A DNA stretch of 64,000 nucleotides from positions 2,787,001-2,851,000 of the forward strand of contig NZ_CP118224.1 of NCBI RefSeq assembly GCF_030849025.1, given 5' to 3'. This document shows, one piece after another, positions 24,668 to 32,544 of the stretch. Both the position numbers and the translations under genes were made by a program. Positions within the stretch are counted from its first letter, which is position 1, and every line of letters starts with the position of its first letter. Origin of the DNA: Oceanimonas pelagia (GTDB lineage Bacteria; Pseudomonadota; Gammaproteobacteria; Enterobacterales; Aeromonadaceae). Below the pieces are notes generated by a model that saw only the letters and a program-made list of their open reading frames with translations, did not search any database and had not been told where the DNA came from.

Positions 24668-25713
24668 ATGGGCACCCAGCGCGACACCCTTTTTCGCTAT
24701 CTCACCATGCTGCAACTCATTCCCCGAGCCCCTCACTACCGGGCTACCACTACCCTTAAAGACATGCTGGAAGAGCGGGGCTTCAAGGTGGAGCTGAGAA
24801 CCATTCAGCGGGATCTGGAAAGATGTCGAGCCATTTTCCGCTGCACTGTAATCAGAACGAGCGTCCCTTTCGCTGGTCATTTGATGCCGGTTTTAAAAGC
24901 GGCCTGCCGGCCATGGACACCGCCACCGCCCTTACCCTGGTGCTGGCGGAGGAATATCTGAAGAGCCTGTTGCCGCCCATTGCCGTAGACCGGCTCGGTC
25001 AACAGTTCGACAGCGCCCGCAAGTTTCTCGATGGCCTGCAACAAAATGGCTATGCCGACTGGGCCCGGCGAGTGCGCGCCATTCCCGATAGCAAAGCGCT
25101 GTTGCCGGCACAGGTGGATGCCGGCGTGTGGCAGGGCATCAGCGATGCCCTGCTCAACCGCCATACTGTAGATGTGCATTATCTCAGCCGGCAAAAGGGC
25201 GAAATAAAGCAATACACCCTGCATCCGCAGGGGCTGGTGGCACGCCACAGCGTCAGCTATTTGCTGGCCACGGTGAACGACTATAACGACGTGCGTCAGT
25301 TTGCCCTGCACCGGATCAGGCAGCTGAGGCCGGGCCGGATGCCGTTCCGGCAACAACCGGAATTCAGCGTGGAAAGCTATATCACCCATGGTGGCTTTGA
25401 TTATCCTCTGGGGACCAGGCAGGTAGAGCTGGTGGCTCGTATTTCACCGGATCTGGCCTGGCGGCTGAGAGAGACACCGCTCAGCGAACAACAACAGCTC
25501 TCTGCCCCCGGCGATAATGGCCGTATCACCCTGGCCGCCACCGTGCCCAACGATCAGCAAACCCTGTGGTGGCTGACCGGATTTGGCCCCAGAGTGGAAG
25601 TAGTGCAACCGACCGAGTGGCGCCGTATCCTGGCCGAGCAGGCCCGACAAATGCTGGAACAATACGCCGGGCCGGCAGACGATACACAGGGTCGCCTGGA
25701 TCGAACAGCATAG
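24668..25713 (+). pseudogene. WYL-domain transcriptional regulator, frameshifted
   Basis: The first frame (from 24668) encodes an N-terminal winged HTH ending TIQRDLERC. The second frame (from about 24823 to 25713) continues with SSHFPLHC and the WYL domain (VDVHYLSRQKGEIK, the HPQGLVARHSVSYLLA core) to the C-terminal extension. One base is missing near 24821-24826: restoring it rejoins the family pattern RDLERLSSHF. It may be a true inactivation or a sequencing error. WYL regulators sense ligands, often nucleotides or nucleic acid, in phage-defence and RNA-repair loci. Confidence 0.8.
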
Positions 25714-25748
25714 CCGCACCATCCCACCACCTTATGCAGGAGGCCATC

Positions 25749-26234
25749 ATGCCCTTTAATCCGCTGGAATGGATAGTATCCACCAATGCTCACTACCAGC
25801 CACAGCGTCGCCCTTGTCTGGAGCTGAAGGCACAGCTGGACGGCTTTTTCAGCGACGAACTGCTCGCTTCCGCCGGCTTTGTGATCCTTGATGAACTGCC
25901 CTCGCCGCCCCGCGCACAGGTAGCAGCACTGGGCCTGGATGAATTGCTCTCGCCCTCGGCCATGGGCCTGACCCTGGCCGATACCTATTACCTCAAGCCT
26001 CCGGCGGCCGGACAACTGCGAGTACATTTTCACGAGCTGGTGCATGTGGTGCAGTGGCAAGCCTTGGGCACCGCCCGCTTTGTGGAACGCTACTTACAGG
26101 AAATTCGTCAGCATGGTTACCGCCAGGCACCACTGGAGCAAATGGCCTACGAACTGGAACACCGTTTTGCCCTCAACCCAGGTAGCCATTTTGATGCCCA
26201 GGCGCGCGTACTGAGCCTGCTGGGGCTGTACTAA
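25749..26234 (+). CDS. Predicted small HExxH zinc-metallopeptidase-like protein
   Basis: 161 residues with HELVH at 95-99, the zinc/catalytic signature of gluzincin-like metalloproteases, and possible third-ligand Glu at 130 or 135 in LEQMAYELEH. No signal peptide, so likely cytoplasmic. The GGAGG ribosome site is strong. It follows the WYL gene by 35 bases on the same strand, so the two may form a unit. I do not recognise a named family; peptidase activity is inferred from the motif only. Confidence 0.7.
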   Translation: MPFNPLEWIVSTNAHYQPQRRPCLELKAQLDGFFSDELLASAGFVILDELPSPPRAQVAALGLDELLSPSAMGLTLADTYYLKPPAAGQLRVHFHELVHVVQWQALGTARFVERYLQEIRQHGYRQAPLEQMAYELEHRFALNPGSHFDAQARVLSLLGLY

Positions 26235-26260
26235 CTGATTGCGCAGAGTATACCTCCAGC

Positions 26261-26277
26261 ACACTGGCAGTGTTTTT
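26261..26277 (+). terminator. Weak terminator after the HExxH gene
   Basis: ACACT-GGC-AGTGT followed by TTTTT; short stem but correctly placed 27 bases after the stop codon. Confidence 0.4.
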
Positions 26278-26424
26278 CGTTGCCAGGGCTCAGTGGGCAA
26301 AACGCTTGGCGGCAGTGAAACTCCAGAGCATGACACTGCCTCATTCGGAACAAGCGACGCCGAATGACGCTCCTCTGGCATAGGGTTAAGGCATTCGCCC
26401 CTTTCCCCACCAAGGAGCCAACCG

Positions 26425-27045
26425 ATGGCTATTCCAGTGGAAATGCTGAACTTGATCGTGCCTATTCACCTGATTGAACAACACTACCCGGGCGGCTGGG
26501 AGCAATGCCGTCGGGATCATCAAGATTGCCCCAGCGCCTGGCATGACGAACAGCTGTTTCGCCTGGGCGCCATGAACGGTATGGACATGATGCTGATGCT
26601 CGAACACTGGAAAGAGCTGGGGTTCAAGGCGCACTTTGGCTGCGGCAAGCCCAGCCGTTGGCGGGAGTTGTGCATCGTGGATATCCGCGGTCCCACCCTG
26701 CCCTGCAACTGGATAACCGTGGATTTGAAAGCGAGAACCGCCTCATTCAAACCAGATACGGCTGCCGGCCATTCCCCCAATCACAGGATCACTACAATGA
26801 ATAATCCCGAGGCCGAACGGATTTCCCGGCTGCTGTTTGACGCCGATCCCATGCATACCTGCTGCCGGCAAAACGATTGTATTGATGAATACGATGCCAT
26901 TGCCGCCGATATCATTCATGGACTTGCCCAGGGCAAGCCACTGAAACAGGCGATAAAACAGGCTCTAACCCATGCCTTTGGCAAAGAGCTGGCAACGCGT
27001 AGTGCCGTGCAGCGTACCCTGACAAGGCCGGCTGGTATCGGGTGA
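26425..27045 (+). CDS. Hypothetical protein, possible in-frame fusion of two genes
   Basis: 206 residues, no recognised domain. Residues 1-110 form a Trp/Cys-containing globular part (WEQCRRDHQDCPSAWHDEQL). Residues 111-124 look like translated spacer. From residue 125 (ATG at 26797, with AGGAT 8 bases upstream) a second protein-like segment begins: MNNPEAERISRLLFDADPMH, then TCCRQNDCIDEYDAIA. The internal start with its own ribosome site suggests two former genes joined by loss of a stop codon, or a second internal product of 82 residues. Its end abuts the remnant on the other strand. Confidence 0.55.
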   Translation: MAIPVEMLNLIVPIHLIEQHYPGGWEQCRRDHQDCPSAWHDEQLFRLGAMNGMDMMLMLEHWKELGFKAHFGCGKPSRWRELCIVDIRGPTLPCNWITVDLKARTASFKPDTAAGHSPNHRITTMNNPEAERISRLLFDADPMHTCCRQNDCIDEYDAIAADIIHGLAQGKPLKQAIKQALTHAFGKELATRSAVQRTLTRPAGIG

Positions 27046-27187
27046 TGAGCGCATCGTAAAGCCGGCTGATTTGTTCATGGCTTTGCCGGCGATAATCCAC
27101 GGTTTCGCAGTGCTTGTGCGGGTGGCTGATGGCAGTGTACTTGGTGGTCTCGTTATCGGAGTCCAGACCGTGAAAGAACAGGATCAT
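27040..27187 (-). pseudogene. 5' remnant of a YqiA/YcfP-like alpha/beta hydrolase
   Basis: Starts at ATG 27185-27187 with GAGG 7-8 bases upstream and encodes MILFFHGLDSDNETTKY, the characteristic first strand and oxyanion loop of the small YqiA/YcfP esterase family. Similarity fades after about 48 residues (ISRLYDALI), and the nucleophile elbow GxSxGG never appears. The gene is therefore truncated at about 27040, next to the end of the opposite-strand gene. The rest of the gap to 27415 is AT-rich sequence with no gene, carrying the promoter region of the next gene. Confidence 0.6.
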
Positions 27188-27415
27188 GAGGTGTCCTCTG
27201 GATTTAAGATGTAGTGTAGCTGTACTCAGTGACATGAAAGCATCACCTATACACATTAAAAAACCGTGGTCTACATTCCCAATAAAACTTTTCAAACAAC
27301 CATCAACCCCACAAACTTAAAAAACAAGAGCTTGCCATTTACCACAACCAAATATATAAAGTAACAATCCTACAAGACACACAAATATTAAATAACTCTT
27401 TCCGAGAGGCTGAGT

Positions 27416-28570
27416 ATGTTTATAATTGACCCTTGCTCAAATCGCATAACCCCTGTCCCTTCAAAAAAATTTAATGAGTTAGGTTTTACCGAGCGCCAAC
27501 ACCTGCAAGAATGGCTAGAACACCACCCAGAAGCTCTATCAACAGGGAAGGACGATGAGCTGTTGATTATTCAAAAAGAGTTCGATGGCTTCGATGACAC
27601 CCGCGAGCGGCTAGACCTGCTGGCCATCGACAAAAGTGGAAATTTAGTGATCATCGAGAACAAGCTGGATGACAGCGGTCGCGATGTTATATGGCAGGCA
27701 CTCAAATATGCCGGCTACTGTGCTAACCTTAAAAAGCTACAAGTAGTCGAAATATTTCAACGATATCTCAATAAAAAGGCTCAGTTAGAAGGAGGCGAGG
27801 CAGCGCATGCCGATAAAATTCTGGTGGAATTTTTACAGGTTGATGACTTAGAGTCTATGCAGATTAACACGCAGAAAAGCCAGCGTTTGATCTTTGTGGC
27901 AGCCAACTATCGAAAGGAAGTCACCAACACAGCATTATGGCTAAGTCAGTTTGGCATCTCTTGTCAGTGTTTCAAGGCAACACCTTACCAAGCGGCAGAT
28001 CAGTTATTTCTTAGCATAGAGCAAATCATCCCTCCTCCTGAAGTAAGCGACTTCATGATTGGAATAATGGACAAGGAGGACGAAGAAAAAAGCACTACCA
28101 ATGAGCTCAAGCATCGCCATCGACTACGCCTTGAATTCTGGCAGAAAGTGTTGGACGGTCTGCACGCATCGTCATGTAATCTCTACAACAACATCAGCCC
28201 AAGCAAGGAGAACTGGCTGCCGGCTAGGCCTGGCATTCCGGGAGTTTCTTATGTTTTGATTTTTGGAAAAAACGAAGTTCGGGTTGAGCTTTATATTTAC
28301 CACCCTGAAACCGAAAAAAACATGATGATATTCCAACAACTCAAAGAGCAACAAGATTCCATTGAAAAGTATTTTGGAGCACATCTTGATTGGCAACCAC
28401 TCCCCAATCGGAAAGCCTGCCGCATTCAGTACGCAATGCCTGTAGATGGCTACGATAAGGCCAACTGGCCAGAAATGGTTCAATGGCTAATAGAACATAT
28501 AGTCCGACTTGAGGAAGCCATGAAAAAACCTCTGGAGCAGGTAAAACTGGCGCTGGGAAAGACAGTTTAA
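27416..28570 (+). CDS. PD-(D/E)XK nuclease-like / DUF4268 protein
   Basis: 384 residues. The N-terminal part carries a restriction-nuclease-like core: D67 in RLDLLAID and E81-x-K83 in LVIIENKLDD, the D-E-x-K pattern of NucS-type and related endonucleases. The C-terminal part (about 235-375) matches DUF4268 as found in solitary defence-related proteins. Codon use and base composition are clearly more AT-rich than all neighbours, and the upstream 200 bases are also AT-rich, which indicates recent transfer. It probably acts on DNA as a stand-alone anti-phage or anti-plasmid nuclease; this is inference. Confidence 0.75.
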   Translation: MFIIDPCSNRITPVPSKKFNELGFTERQHLQEWLEHHPEALSTGKDDELLIIQKEFDGFDDTRERLDLLAIDKSGNLVIIENKLDDSGRDVIWQALKYAGYCANLKKLQVVEIFQRYLNKKAQLEGGEAAHADKILVEFLQVDDLESMQINTQKSQRLIFVAANYRKEVTNTALWLSQFGISCQCFKATPYQAADQLFLSIEQIIPPPEVSDFMIGIMDKEDEEKSTTNELKHRHRLRLEFWQKVLDGLHASSCNLYNNISPSKENWLPARPGIPGVSYVLIFGKNEVRVELYIYHPETEKNMMIFQQLKEQQDSIEKYFGAHLDWQPLPNRKACRIQYAMPVDGYDKANWPEMVQWLIEHIVRLEEAMKKPLEQVKLALGKTV

Positions 28571-28585
28571 ATATTACAAATTTTG

Positions 28586-28606
28586 GCGGGTAGAGTACCC
28601 GCTTTT
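28586..28606 (+). terminator. Terminator of the DUF4268 gene
   Basis: GCGGGTA-GAG-TACCCGC followed by TTTT, 16 bases after the stop codon. Confidence 0.8.
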
Positions 28607-28706
28607 AAAGTAGATTCAGAAGTATTACCAGATGCTCCCCATTGCATCTCCCTCGAACATCTGAAAGAGACCTTCGGCACTTTCTGAATAATCATAGAGA
28701 GGTGCT

Positions 28707-29634
28707 CTAAGACGCCGCCCAGCAAAAGTGATCGGCTTTCAGGGTCGATTCCCCCTGCCAGCGGTAGGCGCACAGCTTGCCGCCGTGTCGGGCGGCCACG
28801 CTGTAGTCGAGGCAGGCAATATGTTCGGTCAGCGGCGCCGGCGTACCATTCAGCCAGTAATGGCCTACAAATACCGGCTTGTGGCCATCGTAGCCGGGCA
28901 GCATGCCCACCGGAACTCGTTTATCGGGAATGGAGGCCATCGCCTCGGACGGCACCAGGGCCAGCTCCCGATAAGTTTGTAGCTGCTGACTCCACCATCG
29001 GGTTCGAATATGGCGACGCGGGTGCTTGTCCTTGTCATAAAAGCAGTGCCCTGTCGGCAGTTCGATTTCCAGCCCCTTGAGCAGGGTTTCCGCCGCATCA
29101 AAGGCCGCCGAGCCAGGAAGCGCCAGTGCCGGCCAGGCATCAGGCAGTATGCGCCCCTCCCCGTCCAGTCTGGGCGCCAACGCCGCCATCTGCCCCGGAT
29201 GCCAGCAGGCATGCACCACTCGCAGTTTCGGCAAGTCCAGGTAGAGCGGCAGGGTTTTAAACCAGGCAATATGCTCCAGGTGCAGGGCGCTGTTTTCACC
29301 CACCTGCTCCAGATAGGCTTTGTGCTGACTACGATTCTTGGCACTGTGTGGGCGCAAATATTCGCCCGGCCCCCCGGGGGCGAGGCGTGGCCCAGGCCAC
29401 GGCGTTGAACTCGTGATTGCCCATTATCGCCAGCGCCTGCCCCTGCTCCACCATGGCCCGGGCAATGGCCACCACTTCCACCTGCTGCGGACCGCGATCC
29501 ACAAAATCCCCGAGAAAAATCACCCGGCGCTGCAGATGCCGCCAGCATCCCCGTTCCTGCCCGTAGCCCATTTGCGTCAGCAGGGCCTTCAGTTCATTGG
29601 CGTGACCATGAATATCACCAATCAGATCGTACAT
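28707..29634 (-). pseudogene. Calcineurin-type metallophosphoesterase, frameshifted
   Basis: The 5' frame begins MYDLIGDIHGHANEL (ATG at 29632-29634, GGAAGGGG upstream) and carries GDFVDRGPQ and GNHEFNAVAW, the metal-binding motifs of PrpE/serine-threonine phosphatase-like enzymes. The 3' frame continues from LRPHSAKN to the stop at 28707, with the conserved VHACWHPGQM and FVGHYWLNGTP. The frames join at a run of 6 C and 5 G (29370-29380 on the + strand), where one extra base breaks the gene. Removing it gives one protein of about 308 residues. A homopolymer read error is as likely as real decay. Confidence 0.85.
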
Positions 29635-29825
29635 GCGTCCCCTTCCATGATGAATGCTCTGTGCGGCCAATCCTGACCGCATCGAGCGACGTTAGATGTC
29701 GCCCGGGCGATAAAGAATAAAAAATGCTTCTATGGCCAATTCGCCACCGTACCGATACCTTAAACGCTAAAGCCTCAAACAGGTATGGCCCAGCAACATC
29801 AAGCGCCTGCACAAGGAGAGTCACC

Positions 29826-31088
29826 ATGAACCAGATCACGCCACCAGCCCTGTTCGATTGCCTGCAACACCGCCACAGCGGCCAGCAACTGAGGGTGATC
29901 CAGCGCCGTCTTGATGGCCTGGCGCCCATGGTGTGGGCCCTGGATGGACAGGGCCAATTACATGAGCTGCCCATGGGTCCCGAGCTCGCCGAAACCTGGC
30001 ACCGGCATAATCCCCCCGTGCTGGATAATCAGGATCCCGCCCGCATGCTTGGCTGCCTTCTGGCCGGTGCCGCCGGCGATGCTCTGGGGGCACCGGTGGA
30101 GTTTATGAGCTGGCCCGAGATTGAGCGCACTTTTGGCCCCGGGGGTATTCGCACCATGGCCGAGGCCTATGGCCGGCGCGGCGCCATTACCGATGACACC
30201 CAGATGATGCTGTTTACCGCCGAAGGCCTGTTGCGTGGCCAGGTAAGAGCGAGAGCCCGCGGCCTTTGCTCCCCCTACAGCGTGATCCACAATGCGCTGC
30301 TGCGCTGGCTGCTGACCCAGGGTCAGTCGCCGGCCGCTAATGTGAGCAGAAACGGCTGGTTGATAAAGAAACGCCGGCTCTGGGCCAGACGCGCACCGGG
30401 CAACACCTGCCTGAGCGCCCTTGCCGCCAGCACCCACTTTGGCGAATGGGCACAAAACAACAGCAAGGGCTGTGGCGGCGTGATGCGGGTAGCGCCCTGC
30501 GCCTTTTTTGATAATGCCTTTGAGCTGGCCAGCGACAGCGCCCGTCTGACTCACGGTCACCCCAGCGGGTATCTGGCCGCCGGGCTGTTTGCCGACATAT
30601 TGCATCGCCTGTGGCAGCACGGTTGCTCTCTGGAGGCGGCCTGTACCGGCGCCCTTGCTGCCCACGACAAACAGCCCGGCATGGAAGAAACCCGCCAGCT
30701 GATAGAGCATGTACTGAAGTGTTACCGGCGGGACGAAAAACCCACGCCTCGCAGCATAGAGCAACTGGGCAGAGGCTGGGTGGCGGAAGAAGCCCTGGCC
30801 ATTGGCCTGTGGTGCTCCCTCTGTGCCGGCAGTCTGGAAGAAGGCATTATTCTGGCGGTCAACCATAGCGGCGACAGCGACAGCACCGGCCTGATTGCCG
30901 GCAACCTGCTGGGTCTGATCCATGGCCCACAGGCCATTCCAGCCCACTGGCTGAAAGAGCTGGAGCTGAAAGACGTTATCACCCAGGTGGCGGCAGATAT
31001 CAGCTTTGTGCCCCTGCGTTTTTGGGATTACGACGAAGACGACACCGATGTGTCCGACTGGATCTGGCAGCGCTATCCGGGCGGGTAA
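29826..31088 (+). CDS. ADP-ribosylglycohydrolase (DraG/ARH family)
   Basis: 420 residues. After an extra N-terminal segment of about 70 residues of unknown role, the ARH fold begins at MLGCLLAGAAGDALGAPVE. The magnesium ligands are readable in ITDDTQMM (121-128) and SGDSDSTG (348-355). Family members remove ADP-ribose from proteins, DNA or RNA, or act on ADP-ribosylated small molecules. AAGGAGA precedes the ATG at 29826. It is divergent from the metallophosphoesterase, and the pair with the WYL regulator points to a nucleotide or ADP-ribose repair theme. Confidence 0.92.
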   Translation: MNQITPPALFDCLQHRHSGQQLRVIQRRLDGLAPMVWALDGQGQLHELPMGPELAETWHRHNPPVLDNQDPARMLGCLLAGAAGDALGAPVEFMSWPEIERTFGPGGIRTMAEAYGRRGAITDDTQMMLFTAEGLLRGQVRARARGLCSPYSVIHNALLRWLLTQGQSPAANVSRNGWLIKKRRLWARRAPGNTCLSALAASTHFGEWAQNNSKGCGGVMRVAPCAFFDNAFELASDSARLTHGHPSGYLAAGLFADILHRLWQHGCSLEAACTGALAAHDKQPGMEETRQLIEHVLKCYRRDEKPTPRSIEQLGRGWVAEEALAIGLWCSLCAGSLEEGIILAVNHSGDSDSTGLIAGNLLGLIHGPQAIPAHWLKELELKDVITQVAADISFVPLRFWDYDEDDTDVSDWIWQRYPGG

Positions 31089-31101
31089 GCCTGCCATGGT
31101 G

Positions 31102-31590
31102 TCAGCTTGAGCCGGCCAATCCCGCTTCCTGCACCCAGTAGGGAATGCCCCGCCGGGTCCAGCGGGCAAATTTGAGTTTTTCACCCAGATAGAAATTGCG
31201 GTAGGCCTGCACCGCATCGCCAGGCACCTTGTACTGTTCCGGCATGGCCTGGGCAAATGCGGTCAGGCCGGTGGACGGGTACTCGAACTGCTGTATCTGC
31301 GCCAGCACCGGCATCGACTTGTGATCCTGCTCTTTGCGATAGCGATAGCGGTATTCGGCGTTCAGTGCGCTAGTGAGCCGGATCAGCCACCGAAAGTTAT
31401 CATACGATTCTTCTACCCAGAGCACGCTGGGGTGCTTGATATGGGTGGACTTGTAGGGCGTCTCAAAGCCCTTTTTGTTCAGCGCGGTGCACAGGATCTG
31501 CACGCTTTCGAGGATCATTTTGACCACATGTTGATCGCAGTGATACTCGGCACAGCGTTCTATGTTGTTGTCCAGAATGAAAATATTCAC
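31102..31590 (-). CDS. Phage-type conserved protein of unknown function
   Basis: 162 residues starting with GTG (31588-31590): VNIFILDNNIERCAEYHCDQ, then HVVKMILE. This opening and the ends KVPGDAVQAYRNFY and WTRRGIPYW match a family common in T4-like and marine phages and scattered in bacteria; I know no assigned function. An upstream extension of the frame runs into the tRNA-Leu and is not coding. It sits between the ADP-ribosylglycohydrolase (convergent, 13 bases between stops) and tRNA-Leu(CAA), a usual spot for phage-borne cargo. Confidence 0.65.
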   Translation of the reverse strand: MNIFILDNNIERCAEYHCDQHVVKMILESVQILCTALNKKGFETPYKSTHIKHPSVLWVEESYDNFRWLIRLTSALNAEYRYRYRKEQDHKSMPVLAQIQQFEYPSTGLTAFAQAMPEQYKVPGDAVQAYRNFYLGEKLKFARWTRRGIPYWVQEAGLAGSS

Positions 31591-31692
31591 AAATATCGTC
31601 CCGTTTGAACACGGTATGATTGTGAAAGCGAACACGGGGCAGGGCAAGAGGGCAGAGCGCGAGGTGGTCAGCAAAAGCCGGTATTCGGGCAC

Positions 31693-31716
31693 AAAAAAAC
31701 CCGATGAAATCGGGTT
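31693..31716 (-). terminator. Terminator of tRNA-Leu(CAA)
   Basis: AACCCGAT-TTC-ATCGGGTT followed by TTTTT on the minus strand, directly after the tRNA 3' end. Confidence 0.85.
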
Positions 31717-31722
31717 ATTTGT

Positions 31723-31807
31723 TGGTAGCAGTGGCCGGACTCGAACCGGCACGCCCGAAGGCAAGTGATTTTGAATCACTCATGTCTACCAATTCCATCA
31801 CACTGCC
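31723..31807 (-). tRNA. tRNA-Leu(CAA)
   Basis: 85-base class II tRNA on the minus strand: acceptor GGCAGTG/CACTGCT with one G-T pair, anticodon loop TTCAAAA (anticodon CAA), TTCGAGT T-loop, encoded CCA. It marks the right end of the accessory region. Confidence 0.96.
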
Positions 31808-31838
31808 ACCGGTAGACTCACCATGAGTGAGCGGTTGC

Positions 31839-31866
31839 ATTATACCCCTCCTCCCTGCCCCCGCAA
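31839..31866 (-). promoter_or_regulatory. tRNA-Leu(CAA) promoter
   Basis: On the minus strand TTGCGG, 16 bases, perfect TATAAT (31844-31839), about 32 bases before the tRNA. Confidence 0.6.
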
Positions 31867-31981
31867 CCGGATTATGAGCCGGCAGGCGCCGAGTGAGCAT
31901 TATTTGCGCGGACAGCTTTGGCTTTTTCGCGCCGTCGCTTTTGCTAGAATGCACCCTTCGTTAACCAAAGGAATATGACTG

Positions 31982-32473
31982 GTGGCTTCTTCTTATGCGG
32001 GTTTGCCCCGGGCCGGGGTGCTGCGTCGCCTGGGCGCCTGGCTGTACGATTTTCTGGTGGTGGTGGCGCTGCTGATGGTGGCGGGCTTTATCTGCTTCGG
32101 ACTCACCGCCCTGGCGCTGCATCTGGGCTGGATTGGTCTGGGCCGGCATGAAGATACCGCCGCCCTGCTGAGCGCCAGCCGCGGCTATCAGCTGATTTTG
32201 CTGGGCGTGGTGCTGGGCTTTTACTGCTGGTTCTGGCGCACCAGCGGCCAGACCCTGGGCATGCGTGCCTGGCGGCTCAGAGTGCAGAACACCGACGGCT
32301 CGCGGCTGACCCTGGGCCAGTGCCTGGTGCGCGCCGTCACGGCGCTGCTGGGGCTGGGCAATTTCTGGATATGGCTCAATCCGCGCAGCAAGCTGGCGCT
32401 GCAGGACAAGCTGGCCCACTGTGAAATGGTGGTGCTCACCAAGGAGCAGAACAAAGAACTGCTGAGCCGCTGA
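31982..32473 (+). CDS. RDD family membrane protein
   Basis: 163 residues with three membrane segments. The RDD hallmark is readable as RLGAWLYDF near the start and RTSGQTLGMRAWRLRV in the loop. It begins with GTG (31982) behind AAAGGA. RDD proteins are of unclear role; some act in transport or cation exchange. It is convergent with lptG, with a repeat-rich spacer between. Confidence 0.88.
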   Translation: MASSYAGLPRAGVLRRLGAWLYDFLVVVALLMVAGFICFGLTALALHLGWIGLGRHEDTAALLSASRGYQLILLGVVLGFYCWFWRTSGQTLGMRAWRLRVQNTDGSRLTLGQCLVRAVTALLGLGNFWIWLNPRSKLALQDKLAHCEMVVLTKEQNKELLSR

Positions 32474-32477
32474 TGTT

Positions 32478-32542
32478 GTGAGGGGTGAAGGGTAAGGAGT
32501 GAGGAGCAAAAACACGCCTCACCCCTGCCTCCTCCCCCTCAC
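32478..32542. repeat. G/A-rich inverted intergenic repeat
   Basis: GTGAGGGG (32478-32485) faces CCCCTCAC (32535-32542), with inner GTGAGG and CCTCAC copies, so the 65 bases fold into a long imperfect hairpin. The GTGAGG/GGTGAAGGG words recur in it. It sits exactly between two convergent genes and could also act as a terminator (TTTT follows). The word composition suggests a dispersed genomic repeat family, which cannot be checked here. Confidence 0.6.
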
Positions 32543-32544
32543 TT

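Noticed and set aside
24815..24830. Programmed -1 frameshift in the WYL gene
   Set aside because: No X-XXY-YYZ slippery heptamer and no downstream pseudoknot were evident; a lost base is simpler.
26290..26400. Integron attC site
   Set aside because: Dyads exist, but the RYYYAAC/GTTRRRY core sites are absent and no integrase or cassette series is present.
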